This document shows, piece by piece, positions 54,354 to 64,000 of a stretch of DNA of 64,000 bases. The DNA lies in NCBI GenBank assembly GCA_014529385.2, contig CM043968.1, positions 24,430,513 to 24,494,512 of the forward strand, written 5' to 3'. The notes under the pieces were generated by a model. It ran no database searches. It worked only from the letters and a program-made list of their open reading frames with translations, and was not told where the DNA came from. The translations under genes were made by a program, and so were the position numbers. Numbering within the stretch: position 1 is the stretch's first letter; each line of letters begins with the position of its first letter. Source of the DNA: Adiantum capillus-veneris (taxonomy: Eukaryota; Streptophyta; Polypodiopsida; Polypodiales; Pteridaceae).

Positions 54354-54605
54354 TTACCCTACTCCTAAGTACTGAAATGAAGTACTCAGTTCCTCAATCC
54401 GTGCATGTAATTTGGGCACGACAAGGAGTACAAAATTCTCCACTGCAACATGCTCCTCCGCTCCCTTGTCTTCCATAACTTGTTCATAAACTTTGTAAAA
54501 TTTAGAAATATCACGACCTTCAAAGCGCACCAATTTATCTATCACCGCTTGTCTAGCTTCACAAATTTGAGCTTCCATTTTCCTTTCCGAACTTTGAGTC
54601 ATCAT
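54354..54605 (-). pseudogene. gag-like remnant, probably element D
   Basis: 83-codon frame with VIDKLVRFEGRDISKFYKVY and ENFVLLVVPKLHARIEEL, a pattern like the N-terminal part of some gypsy gag proteins. It is on the D strand and next to the D primer site and LTR start. The rest of gag, the protease and the first half of RT of D are absent. Confidence 0.45.
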
Positions 54606-54720
54606 CTGTTGATGATGCAGATGTTAATGTATAAGTGCAGAAAATTGATGCATTAACTGTTGCATACCATTATCTTGGCCTGCCAACATAGTTGCCTCCG
54701 TCTACCTCGGTCTCATTTTG

Positions 54721-54733
54721 CATCGGTTCACCA
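54721..54733 (-). other. possible primer binding site of element D
   Basis: TGGTGAACCGATG on the minus strand, four bases from the TGTCGGAG LTR start. The leading TGG fits a tRNA CCA end; I do not recognise which tRNA it would match. Confidence 0.4.
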
Positions 54734-54737
54734 AAAT

Positions 54738-55814
54738 TGTCGGAGTGTGCATCTCTCAAGGGTCAAGCGGGATAGCACTGGGCTTTTGGCTATAGATGGA
54801 GATGCAATCTAGGTGCAAACTAAGGGAAACTAGTGTGGTTAGGGCCACTTTAGTGTTAATAAGATGATATAGAGGCGTTTAGAGAGAATTGCAAGAGATT
54901 AACACAAATTGGAACATAGTTAGTTGGCTAAAATCCAACTTAGAACAGATATTAAAATTTAATTAAGCTAACAAACAAAAGACGCTTCCATTAAACAGAT
55001 ATCTAGAACCCTGGATACAAATCGGTTGCATACGCCAACGTCGGTATGCCTGCTGATTTGAAATCCCCTACTTAGATAACCCAAACCCGATAGAAACAAC
55101 CCTCATCTTGCCAGAAAAACTTCATCTTGCTTAGCCCTTCTCATGCTATCTTATCTTCAATATCCCTCTGCTTTGCGAGCTCAAGAGAGCTTCCAAAAAC
55201 TCCCTTCTTCTTTCACCTATTTGCTCCCCTTCGTTGCATCAAGCTCTTGAGAAAGAGAGAGAGCATTTTGATCTCCTTGTGCCCACTGAAAACCCTTGCT
55301 TCTTCCTCTTCGTCCCCCTCTCCCGAAGAACTCCCGCCCCTCTTCTTGCCTTGAGTAAAAGGAACGGCCTTCTCGTCCTCCTTCCTTGGCTCTCCAACCC
55401 CTGAATTCTCCATAAAAAACCTTACTTCCTCTTCCTTCTCGGCTCTCTTCAAGAGCTCCCCTTCCAAATTGTCTGAAAACTGCCAAAAACTGCCCTAAAC
55501 TATCAAAAATGGGGGCCCTCCTGGGCGTGTGCATGGACCCCTCCCTATTCTTGGCCGAGCCTTCTTCTTTTTTTTAGCACCCCACGGGAACCACCCCTTT
55601 TTATCTTGCTTGGGCCCCAAACTTTCCATGAACCACCACTTATCCAAGTGGGGCATCAGCGATGCCGTCGGTGCTCACGGACCTTGCTCTCAAAAGGGTT
55701 TTGCCCACATGGGCGCGGGAACCACACCCAATCGGCCTCTCACGTCACAATTCAATTGCCACCAGCTACTGCCAGCGTGCCACCAACCAGTCCCCCATCG
55801 GCACCATTCGCAAG
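54738..55814 (-). repeat. element D 5' LTR (right copy), interrupted by element H
   Basis: Starts TGTCGGAGTGTGC. The segment 55298-55814 matches window positions 1 to ~510. The match stops abruptly at 55815, where H begins, while the left copy goes on for about 200 more bases. The LTR would be about 1.27 kb. Confidence 0.55.
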
Positions 55815-56250
55815 TGTTAGTAGCAAGCTAACTCAGATACTATTTTTTGGAGCTCTCATTGTAAAAACATTTATTATTTTGATGAATCGGGAATATTGTA
55901 GCTTCTGTTTTCCGGATAAACCTTGTAATTGATCAGTCGGGGCTACAAGCTTCCAGATTGTATGAACCTGTCTTTACCTATCTTTAGTCAGAGCTCCCAG
56001 ATTATTAGTTTTGACCACCAAAAACCTTGGCTAAGGTATAAAAGCCAATTTTTGTAAGTTATTAAAAAGTTTTTTGGATAATGAAATACACAGCGTGAGC
56101 TAACGGCGCTCACTTCTCTCCTTCTCGCACTTCCTACTCCCTTCCCGGTTGTCACATTACAGTTGCATCTGTTGCGTTGCAACCGAAGGTAAGAGCTCTA
56201 CGCAATGACGTAAATGGACCAACCATGAGACTAATGAGAGCTACTACTGA
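55815..56250 (+). repeat. LTR-like sequence, probably 5' LTR of element H
   Basis: Begins TGTTAGTAGCAAGC exactly where the D LTR similarity stops. A TATA-like GGTATAAAAGCC lies near 56035, followed about 60 bases on by a pyrimidine-rich stretch, as in plant LTRs. The right end and primer site are unclear; gag sequence resumes at about 56255 with no capsid. It could be a separate solo LTR next to a truncated H. Confidence 0.4.
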
Positions 56251-56254
56251 CTAA

Positions 56255-57050
56255 AGTATGATGGGAATGTTCAGTACGTGCCTATGATACCACAAGGACA
56301 ATCCATGTACAGATATCAGCCTAATATGGCCCCAGCTCAAAGACCACCAATGGGTATGGAAAGACCTCAATTCGTGTTGGGTCAACAACCTCCATATCCG
56401 GGACATAATGCAGTGTCTGTAAAGTACATGCATCCAGAGGGAGTCATAAATGAACAAGCACTAGTGCCTGTTACACCATATTCTGAACCTAGTCCATCTA
56501 CAGTACTGGTAGAAGGAGATTGGTATAATTCACATCTACCACCAGTGGAAGAACGTGTGACTTATACCCCACCAGAGCTTGCACCAATGTATTATATAGC
56601 TAATCAAGGTGTTAGACCTCCTATGGTAAGACCCATGATTAAGCCAAGAACTGGAAACTGTCATAATTGTGGCACAGATGATCGTTGGAAAAATGAATGC
56701 CCAGAGCCTGACATAAACCTCAAGCCAGTTGAAGCTTATTGCATACAATGTTGCAAAAAGGGAGGATATTTTCCACAGGATTGTCTTAAGAATCCTTTAA
56801 ACAAGGGTAAAACAGTAGTGAACGTAGTTCAAGTGATACCTAGTAGCTCATCTGCGAACGAACCAATTGTTCCAATCAAGGTAATCACCGGAGCCCAGGC
56901 TAAGAAAAAGAAACATAACACGTCTAATGATTCAGAGAATACAAAAATTTCCTCTCAAAGACCAAAAGAAGCAGAAACAAAAGGTATGAGATAAGAAAAC
57001 AAAAACTACGGGCTGAAATCTAGGAGAAAGCAAAGAAGCTATTCCAAGAA
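56255..57050 (+). pseudogene. element H nucleocapsid
   Basis: Open 56278-56994. MGMERPQFVLGQQPPYPG and EQALVPVTPYSEP match the start of the B pol frame. Knuckles: CHNCGTDDRWKNEC (H replaced by D at the third position) and YCIQCCKKGGYFPQDC (altered). Then VVQVIPSSSSANEPIVPIKV. The frame breaks after a Lys-rich stretch. Confidence 0.75.
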
Positions 57051-57660
57051 AAGGTGAAAGAAATTGGAAGTGAAATCAAAGAAACCACCGTGAAATCTGG
57101 AGGATCACTTTTGGGAGACAAAATTTTTGAGCCTATTAATATAGCCTTGGAAGCTTACCAAGCGGGACTTAAAGCAAGCCAAAGCATGGAAAAACTATCC
57201 TTCTCCAGACATGGAAGCAGCTAAGCTTGAAGCTTATCAAAATTTGATAAGAATCACTCAAGAGATGCTGAAAAAACAAAAACCCAAGCTCGAAAGTATG
57301 ACAAAACCTGAAGAGCTCGTGATAGGAACCAATAAAGAAAAATCCAAAGTGGTGGTAGAACCCCACCTTGAAACAAAAGATCCAGAACTTATAGTGCTAG
57401 ACAGCGAAGATGCCTTAGACGAAATTCCATTGGTAAAAGAAAACTAGCCAGGACACTTATGGGAAAAAGTTAGACAGATTAATGATGGGAGCTTAACTAT
57501 GAATTCAGCTCCTATAGAGGAAGTTTGGTTAGGCAACCTACCTCCTGATATGGATATGGATGTACAATCCTTGTATGGGGATTGGGATCTGAAGCATGTC
57601 TACACCAATGACCTTGAAAACATTACCCTCTTACTTGGGAGATAACGAAGATGAATCCAT
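57051..57660 (+). pseudogene. element H charged linker
   Basis: The open piece 57211-57447 (MEAAKLEAYQNLIRITQEML, VVVEPHLETKDPELIVLDSE) and broken sequence around it match the linker between knuckles and PR1 in B, including a TLPSYLG-like segment near 57625. Confidence 0.65.
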
Positions 57661-58710
57661 AGTGTGTAAAACCACTCAAGTAAAAAGAGCGGAATAGACT
57701 CTAGAAGTAGACAAATAGTAAATTCATGTGGGATTGAATATCAACACACTTTTTCCATAGTAGACTTTGGAAAGAAACTCAATTACGAAATCATATTTGG
57801 AAGACCTTTGATGCCATAAGTACAACTCATCCAAGATTGAGAAAACAATTATCTGTACTTGAAGCAAGTGGGATCAATAACAAGGGATAATCTTTAAGAT
57901 CACACTCATAGAGATGTCATGAAAACACCCATAGAAGAGTTCGATTCAATCTCTTCGGCTGAAACTAAGCTTCCATCTTGGTTGAACAAAGACACTCCTA
58001 TTTGGATGTGTGGAGTTTCAGAAAACGGGAGCTTAAAACGAGAAGAATGTATCTTAGAAAGGGATTGTACATACGAAGCCTATGTACATTAACCCCTTCC
58101 AGAGCATTTGTTTGAGCCATTTGAGTGGACTCAAATTTTAGCAACAATGGATGTATGTGTAAATACGTCTATGACTACTCAATTTTGCAATGAGGACGGC
58201 TATGGCATAATTCCCATACAAATAGATCTCAACCCTTCACATTGGAGACAAAATATGGGATCCAAGGACTTGATGAAATCTCAACAAGTCTTTTCAAACC
58301 TCTACTATGATGCAACAGAGGAGTTAGAAGAACATGCAGCTACCTCAGATGATTCGGGGTCGGAAAAAGAACATGTGAGAGCTAAACTGCTCACCACGAA
58401 AGGAGGGGAGAAAAAGTTTTTTGACTTTCCAAACCAGAAACCGAGAAGACAAAAATGGTATAGACAAAAAAGAGACACCAAAAACGTGAAAGCTAACCTA
58501 TGCCATCAAGTCTCCAGTAGAACACAGCTCTTGATGCAGATAGATGCACATGAATGTGTCGAGGACAAAATCATTGGTAGATATCCTTTAAATGAAGAAC
58601 ATGAAATGACAAAAACATCGAGAAAAACAAGAAAGGAAACTCAAGCAAAGCCTAAAAACCAGGACAAGGGTTCAACCATGACACGAGTCGAACAAAAAAA
58701 AGAAGTATAA
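57661..58710 (+). pseudogene. element H PR1 remnant without active site, and linker
   Basis: NSCGIEYQHTFSIVDFGKK and IIFGRPLM correspond to the second half of PR1. The first half, which would hold D-S-G, is deleted between about 57665 and 57720. The linker after it (LFEPFEWTQILATMDVC; open 58108-58710) is well preserved. Confidence 0.75.
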
Positions 58711-59222
58711 AGAGTTGAAAAAAGCTCTAAAGGAGATATACACGACCAAAATGGAAACCACAGAAGGGGATGGTACAAATGTAATAAGAGTTCTATCCCA
58801 TTACAAGAGTTATACTCTCCAAGATCAAAAAATCATAGCCGAACAACCTGTCGGGAAACTATGAAAACAGGGTGAGTCCTATGAAGGACCTGAAAACGCA
58901 AAAAAGATAGATCTAGCTGAACCAAGAGAAGAGCCTAGACTTGCCTACATTGCAAATGACATGACACAAGCAGAAGAGGAGCTTTTGCTAAGCTTACTGA
59001 AAGAATACTGAGATATCTTTGCTTGGTCTTATAAGATCTCAAGGGTGTTGATCCAAAAATCTGTCAACATACCATATCCATAAGAGATGATGCGAAACCA
59101 AGTAGACAAAGGCCATACCCATATAATAAGACATTTTCCAGAAAGATCAAAGAATTATTGAAATACTAAAGGAAGCCAAATTTATTTAAGGAATTGAACA
59201 CACATATTGGGTATCTCCAATT

Positions 59223-59849
59223 GTGGTAGTACCCAAGAAAAATGGAAAACTACGGGTGTGTGTCAACCTCAAGAAAGTGAATGCACCTACCATTAGAGAC
59301 AACTTTCCTCTTCCTATCACTGAGCATGTTTTAGAACGAGTTGCAAGTAAAGAAGCCGACACATTTTTTTATGGCTTACAGGGATACAATCAACTTTTGG
59401 TTGACCCAAAAGATCAACATAAAATTGCCTTTACAACGGAGTGGGGTATTTTTTCCTATTGGGTTATGCCTTTTGGGTTAACTAATGCTCCTGCCACCTT
59501 CCAAAGATTGATGAGCCATGCTTTTAACAAATACCTAAGGAAATTCTTAGAAGTATATATGGATGATCTATGCGTACATTCATCAATCCGGGCTGATCAT
59601 TTTGAACACCTCAAAAAGGTATTTGAAAAATGTAGACTTTATAGGATTTTCTTAAATCCTAAAAAGTGCACATTTATGAGTAGACAAGGAAAAATTGTTG
59701 GACATATAGTGTCTAAAAATGGCATAGCTACTGATATGGATAAAATTCATCTTATCACTGATTTTCCTAGACCGGCAACAATCAAGGGGGTTCAAGCCTT
59801 CATGGACATTGTGGATATTACATATGGTTCATTTATATGTACGCTATAA
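59223..59849 (+). CDS. element H reverse transcriptase
   Basis: 208 codons. KLRVCVNLKKVNAPTIRDNF, MPFGLTNAPATF, YMDDLCVHSSIRADH and GHIVSKNGIATD are as in B. In motif A the catalytic Asp is Tyr (FFYGLQGYNQ against FLDGFSGYNQ), so the enzyme should be inactive. The upstream start (HTISIRDDAKPSRQRPY) is in other frames. Confidence 0.88.
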   Translation: MVVPKKNGKLRVCVNLKKVNAPTIRDNFPLPITEHVLERVASKEADTFFYGLQGYNQLLVDPKDQHKIAFTTEWGIFSYWVMPFGLTNAPATFQRLMSHAFNKYLRKFLEVYMDDLCVHSSIRADHFEHLKKVFEKCRLYRIFLNPKKCTFMSRQGKIVGHIVSKNGIATDMDKIHLITDFPRPATIKGVQAFMDIVDITYGSFICTL

Positions 59850-60421
59850 TTGTAAAACCCATGTATAGCTTGATTACACACTTTAAATGGACTGATGGGT
59901 GTGAAGAATCCTTTATGAAGGTTAAGCAAGCTCTCACTTCGGCTCCAATATTGAAAGCACCAGATTGGAATAAGATATTCCACATACATGTAGATGCTTC
60001 CAATTTTGCCATCAGATGTATACTAGCTCAACCAGGAGACAAGAAAATTGATTTTCCTATTTCTTATGCTAACCAACAGTTGAACATGGTGGAAAAGAAT
60101 TATACCACCACCGAGAGGGAAGGACTAGGAATGATCTATGCTGTAAAAAAGTATAGACATTACCTATTAGCAAACAAATTTGTACTCTTTGTGGACCACC
60201 AAGCCTGATTGTATTTGGTCAACAAGCCATGCAACACAGGAAGAATAGTGAGATGGTTCATCATTCTTCTGGAATTTGATTTCACTGTAGTTGTAAAAAA
60301 GGGCACTACTCATCAAAGAGAAGATCATTTGTCAAGGATTGTTTTAGGAGAACCACCTAAAGGAGCAGATGATGATCTACTAGATTCATATCTATTCTCC
60401 GTGGAAATGATACCTCGATAG
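59837..60421 (+). pseudogene. element H RNase H
   Basis: 59837-60208 has FHIHVDASNFAI, TTTEREGLGMIYAVKK and LFVDHQA, then TGA; 60209-60421 continues in frame with YLVNKPCNTGRIVRWF and LEFDFTVVVKKG. The acidic residues are kept; one stop splits it. Confidence 0.85.
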
Positions 60422-60834
60422 TCGGAAAATATGGTATCATTGATGACCATAGCTCAAGTGGATTCACAAATACCACTTCCTATCACAATCGAATTGATTG
60501 AGCAATCAGCTATGTATCAGTTTTACAAGATGGTAGGCTATACAAAAGAAATCGAGATGGAATATTGTTGTTGTGCATTAATCCTGAGGAGAAAACCCAA
60601 TATCTAAGTCAAGCACACATTACCATAGTAGGACTTCACTTTGCAAAAGACGAAACTATGCAAAGGATCTTGAGACTTGGAGTATATTGGCCAACTATGA
60701 GGAGTGATGTTCGTTCTTTTGTAAAGGATTTTCCTCAATGTAAAAAACAAACACCCATACCTCATGTAACATTGATCCAAATGTCATATGTTCCTAAGTG
60801 GAGTAACTATCTAGTCACTTACTTATCGAGCTGA
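60422..60834 (+). pseudogene. element H first HHCC module
   Basis: The open part, 60565-60834, reads QAHITIVGLHFAKDE, RILRLGVYWPTMRSDV and DFPQCKK: the histidines are present, but one of the two cysteines is lost. It ends with PKWSNYLVTYLSS, the start of the second module as in B (PEWSQYIVEYLTN). A stop (TGA at 60832) separates them. Confidence 0.75.
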
Positions 60835-60849
60835 ATATTTCCTGAGGAT

Positions 60850-62211
60850 ATGAGTAAACGCCATCAAAGAGCAATTGAAACTGAAGCAAGGGACTATGCT
60901 CTTATTGGAAACCAATTGTATCGGAGAGGTGAGGATCAACATTTGTGTCTTTGTGTAAATGAGGACGAATATATTCCCATTATAGAGCAAGCACATGCTG
61001 GATTAGCTGGAGGTCACTTTTCTAGTGAGACCACCACAAGAGCAATCTTACTGGAAGGCACATGGTGGCCAACACTTTTTGTAGATGCCAAAGAATATGT
61101 TCGAAGGTGTGATGCTTGTCAACGAGAAAAAATGCCAACCCATGTAGATAGCATACCCTTAAGACCAATGATGGAGACTAAAGCTTTCTCAAAATGGGGT
61201 ATAGATTTTGTTGGGCCAATACAGCCACCTGCTTATAGAACCCAAGCTCAATATATCATTGTAGCTACGGACTATTTGACCAAGTGGACCAAGGCTAAAG
61301 CAACTCAAAAGAATGATGCCAGAACCACTGCCGCATTCTTATATGAGTATGTATTCACAAGATATGGACTGCCAATAGAAATAGTCAATGATAGAGGAAC
61401 TCATTTCCTCAATCAGGTAATTGACTATATGCTTAATGAATTTATGGTCATCCATAACAAATCAGCTCCCTATCACCCACAAGCAAACGGACAAGCTGAG
61501 CATACGAATAAAATTCTTAGCTTGGTATTGACTAAAGTGGTTAGTTCAAGAAGGAAAAACTCGGAAATGAATCTCCATGCTGCTCTAAGGGCTTATCGAG
61601 TTTCATTCAAAACGGCTTTAAATGCTACACCCTTTAACCTTGTTTATGTTCATGATGCCATATTGCCAATAGAATTTCTATTGCCGACACTAAGGGTAGC
61701 TAAGGATCTTGAGTGGACTGGGCATGAATTGTCAGAGAGACTTGAAGATTTAGAAAACCTAGATGAGCAAAGGCTAATTGCTGTAGCTCACATATACGTA
61801 CAAAAGCGAAAACAAAAGCAATTTTTTGATTCCCATCTAATTATCAAAATGTTCAAAAAAGGGGACTTTATTTTAGTCTATTCCCTTAAGCAACACATTC
61901 CCAAGTTTAAGAAAAAGGGAAACGGGCCGTTTATCATTCAAGATGTATCCCCAAGTGGAGCAATTAAGTTGTGTACCCTAGATGGTGAACCGATGGCTAA
62001 TTGGATCAGTGGATATCGTTTAAAGAAGTACAATTTTCCACTAACCAATGAATTGCTAGAAAGAATGCATGCAGCTAAGCAAAAAAAGATAAAACGACAG
62101 CAGGTTATTGATGAAGCCCAAGAGGAAGCTCGGCTTTTGAATATTGAAAAGGAAAGCTGCTCTCAAGAATCAACAAATACCTATTCCCATCAACACTCTG
62201 GAAATAGATGA
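60850..62211 (+). CDS. element H integrase (second HHCC module, core, C-terminus)
   Basis: 453 codons, open. HHCC: QAHAGLAGGHFSSE...CDACQREK. Core: ATDYLTKW, VNDRGTHFLN and GQAEHTNKI give D, D and E. C-terminal GPY/F-like KKKGNGPFIIQDVSPSG and LDGEPMANWISGYRLKKY. No chromodomain. The best preserved coding region of H. It ends by running out of frame at the start of PR2. Confidence 0.92.
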   Translation: MSKRHQRAIETEARDYALIGNQLYRRGEDQHLCLCVNEDEYIPIIEQAHAGLAGGHFSSETTTRAILLEGTWWPTLFVDAKEYVRRCDACQREKMPTHVDSIPLRPMMETKAFSKWGIDFVGPIQPPAYRTQAQYIIVATDYLTKWTKAKATQKNDARTTAAFLYEYVFTRYGLPIEIVNDRGTHFLNQVIDYMLNEFMVIHNKSAPYHPQANGQAEHTNKILSLVLTKVVSSRRKNSEMNLHAALRAYRVSFKTALNATPFNLVYVHDAILPIEFLLPTLRVAKDLEWTGHELSERLEDLENLDEQRLIAVAHIYVQKRKQKQFFDSHLIIKMFKKGDFILVYSLKQHIPKFKKKGNGPFIIQDVSPSGAIKLCTLDGEPMANWISGYRLKKYNFPLTNELLERMHAAKQKKIKRQQVIDEAQEEARLLNIEKESCSQESTNTYSHQHSGNR

Positions 62212-62593
62212 CCGACAATGGGAATTGCAGAAAGATGCAGTGTCAACAAATGATGAATGGTTAGATGGAATGGACCTTCGCATCAAAGTACAGCTCAAAA
62301 ATCATAGAACGAATGCATTGGTCGACACAGGAGCTCGAGTAAATGCAACCAGTTATTCCACGTACAAGAAAGCAAAAAATCAGTCTTTGACAGCAGGAAT
62401 AGCGATTATCAAAGGATGGGACAAGAACCCAACAGCAACATTGGGAGTAGTCAACTTAAATGTGATAGTACATGGATGTTCATGTCCTCATCACTTTGTA
62501 TGCTTACCAGATGAACACATGAATGAGACAATGATTCTCGTAATCCCCTCAATGCGGACTTACAAGGTAGTACCAGGCTGGGATACCAATTAG
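62144..62593 (+). CDS. element H PR2 (second retropepsin-like domain)
   Basis: 149 codons, overlapping the end of integrase in another frame. TNALVDTGARVNATSYSTY has an intact D-T-G (62324-62332). The second half, HFVCLPDEHMNETMILVIPS, stands where B has HPLLLGQPW. So H lost the active site of PR1 but kept that of PR2. Confidence 0.75.
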   Translation: MKRKAALKNQQIPIPINTLEIDDRQWELQKDAVSTNDEWLDGMDLRIKVQLKNHRTNALVDTGARVNATSYSTYKKAKNQSLTAGIAIIKGWDKNPTATLGVVNLNVIVHGCSCPHHFVCLPDEHMNETMILVIPSMRTYKVVPGWDTN

Positions 62594-63180
62594 CACAAGC
62601 CATCACCTAAAGGCGGACAACTCGTTGTTCCAATTGCACCAAGCAAGGAGGAACGGAAAGGAGGTTACCAGTAGAAAAAACCAGGAAGCAATCAATCTTC
62701 TCCATCATATCGACAAGTAAATGCTACAAGTAGCATGCAAGGAGTCAGGCAAATTTGGGTACCAAAAGCACAGCTTAAGGACAAGCCGATTCAAATCTAG
62801 GTGCCCAAAACATCATCGACAATACCAGAGACGGTTCCAAGGTTCAAAACATAGAGACGAGCATCTCCGAGCAAGGAACCTAGCATGAAATGAATTTGGA
62901 AGAAAAAAGAGCATTTATCTTCTGCGCAAACTGTAAAACCGATCAAGCAATGGAGAGTTAAGTCTCAGAAGACTCAACCACACCATTCTAACCAAGACAA
63001 ACCAAGATATCAATGGCGGCTAAAAGCTCAACAACAGTCACTAGTGATACCAACAGCTCAGAAAATCAGCATGCCAAAGCATCCTGAAGGTACAATCAAG
63101 CAAAGAGCACACAAGCTACAAGATTTGAAGAAAGCATCAGAAAACCTCGACATCAGAAACCCTTGAGTTAATTACTCAAG
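62594..63180 (+). pseudogene. element H W-x-P-K tail
   Basis: VRQIWVPKAQLKDKPIQI (about 62744) and later QWRVKSQKTQ and YQWRLKAQQQ in a basic, Gln/Lys-rich reading with several stops. Same position and style as the tails of A, B and C. Confidence 0.6.
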
Positions 63181-64000
63181 ACCCAACTCTTGCACAGCAT
63201 GACGGTTTGAACTACATTGATCTTCAAAGCATGGTAGAGCCAACCAAGGCTATGCATAGACACGATTGTTCAACCCATGCACACAGTCGTCCCGGAGTAT
63301 GCCATCTAGGAGGGGTGGAAGGAACTAAGTAATTAAGGGCAATGTTTGAAGAGGGAGGAAAAAGTTTGATGTTTACGTGTGATTTTTTGCAAAATTACCT
63401 AATAATGCCCTTATAAATCATCAACAGGTGAAATTTAACGATAATATCTCCCCAATGAATGTAAATAGTATATGTACTATCAGAAAATCATCAAAAAATA
63501 GTCCTTTTTTGTTATTTTTCATCATTTTTCTTGATATTGAGACTTAAAAATGGAGAAATCCAACAAAAAACAATAAAGCTATTTTTTCAATGGATTTTCT
63601 TAATTATTAGATTTTTACTTTGCTTTTTTAGCGTATTTTTTTATTTTCTTTGATTTTTTCAATAACAAGGTCAAAAATTAATAATAAATAGCAAATGAGC
63701 TCAGATGGAAAAGTTGAAGATATACTGATGATCAGAAGAATAAGGCAGACAGGCACAAAAAATTTAATCAAACGGTAGATGGAAGCGGGAAGCCTAAATT
63801 AGGCAGCCATACCCACTTTTGCAAAATTCTTGCAGAATGAGCTACAAGAATCCGATTGGGAAAATTTTTGACTCTAACATAGATTTCATGGCCTAGTAGG
63901 ACTAACAGTGAAATTTGGGGAAAATGGTTCGCGAAGTCCGAGAATAGATACCCACGATAGACGAAAACCACCTCATTTCCACTTGTTGCCTTTGGAGAGA
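63181..64000 (+). other. 3' spacer of element H, non-coding
   Basis: Very AT-rich from 63400. ATAATGCCCTTATAAATC near 63408 resembles the start of the spacer after the tail in B. I see no palindrome of the B or C type and no gene up to the end of the window. Confidence 0.55.

Larger units (their letters stand above)
55815..64000 (+). mobile_element. element H: degraded gypsy element of the A/B/C family, plus strand
   Basis: Nucleocapsid, linker, PR1 remnant, RT, RNase H, two HHCC modules, integrase, PR2 and W-x-P-K tail follow in order, each closest to B. Capsid and the start of gag are missing. The 3' end lies beyond the window: the last 600 bp resemble the spacer downstream of the tail in B, not an LTR. 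Confidence 0.8.

Noticed and set aside
55217-55534. 105-codon Gly/Arg/Glu frame in the D LTR
   Set aside because: Purine-rich low complexity; the equivalent frame in the left copy is not preserved.

Overview
This window contains nested LTR retrotransposons from end to end. I found no host gene, rRNA, tRNA or CRISPR array. The host is a land plant with a large, transposon-rich genome: the two Ty1/copia elements belong to related families, one keeping an initiator-Met tRNA primer site, and the Ty3/gypsy elements have gag-PR-RT-RH-IN order, tRNA-Asp-like primer sites and no chromodomain. I cannot name the species; a fern, lycophyte or gymnosperm would fit as well as a flowering plant.

Layout, outermost to innermost. 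Element D (gypsy, minus strand) appears to frame almost the whole window. Part of its 3' LTR is at 1-709 and its 5' LTR starts at 54738. Integrase, RNase H and RT remnants lie at 32388-32720 and 37907-40008, and a gag-like remnant at 54354-54605. Into D went: A (gypsy, plus, about 1343-31925); F (copia, minus, 32721-37906, duplicated target GAATC); C (gypsy, minus, 40009 to about 54340); and H (gypsy, plus, from about 55815 past the window end). B (gypsy, minus, 8494-27518, target GGTTT) sits inside the integrase gene of A. G (copia, minus, 48845 to about 53456) sits inside the leader of C. B is 19 kb, has two 940-bp LTRs differing at 3 positions, and is the youngest element.

A, B, C and H form one family of very large gypsy elements with shared oddities. 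(1) A second retropepsin-like domain (PR2) lies downstream of integrase, besides the usual protease between gag and RT (PR1). (2) PR2 is followed by a basic tail with repeated W-x-P-K motifs. (3) B and H carry two successive HHCC zinc-binding modules before the integrase core; A has one. (4) B has a coiled-coil reading frame of about 1080 codons between pol and the 3' LTR. (5) The non-coding parts of B and C hold widely spaced perfect or near-perfect palindromes, mostly about 283 bp apart. B and C use different palindromes that share their outer ACAT and central CGCG but differ symmetrically in both arms. This is the most novel signal in the window.

C has lost RT and integrase in frame but keeps gag, PR1, PR2 and the tail, so it looks like a non-autonomous partner. 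A has lost its RT, H its PR1 active site, and G its 5' LTR. Most coding regions are broken by frameshifts or stops, so no element is clearly autonomous as read. In young B, the excess of frameshifts may partly be sequencing error.
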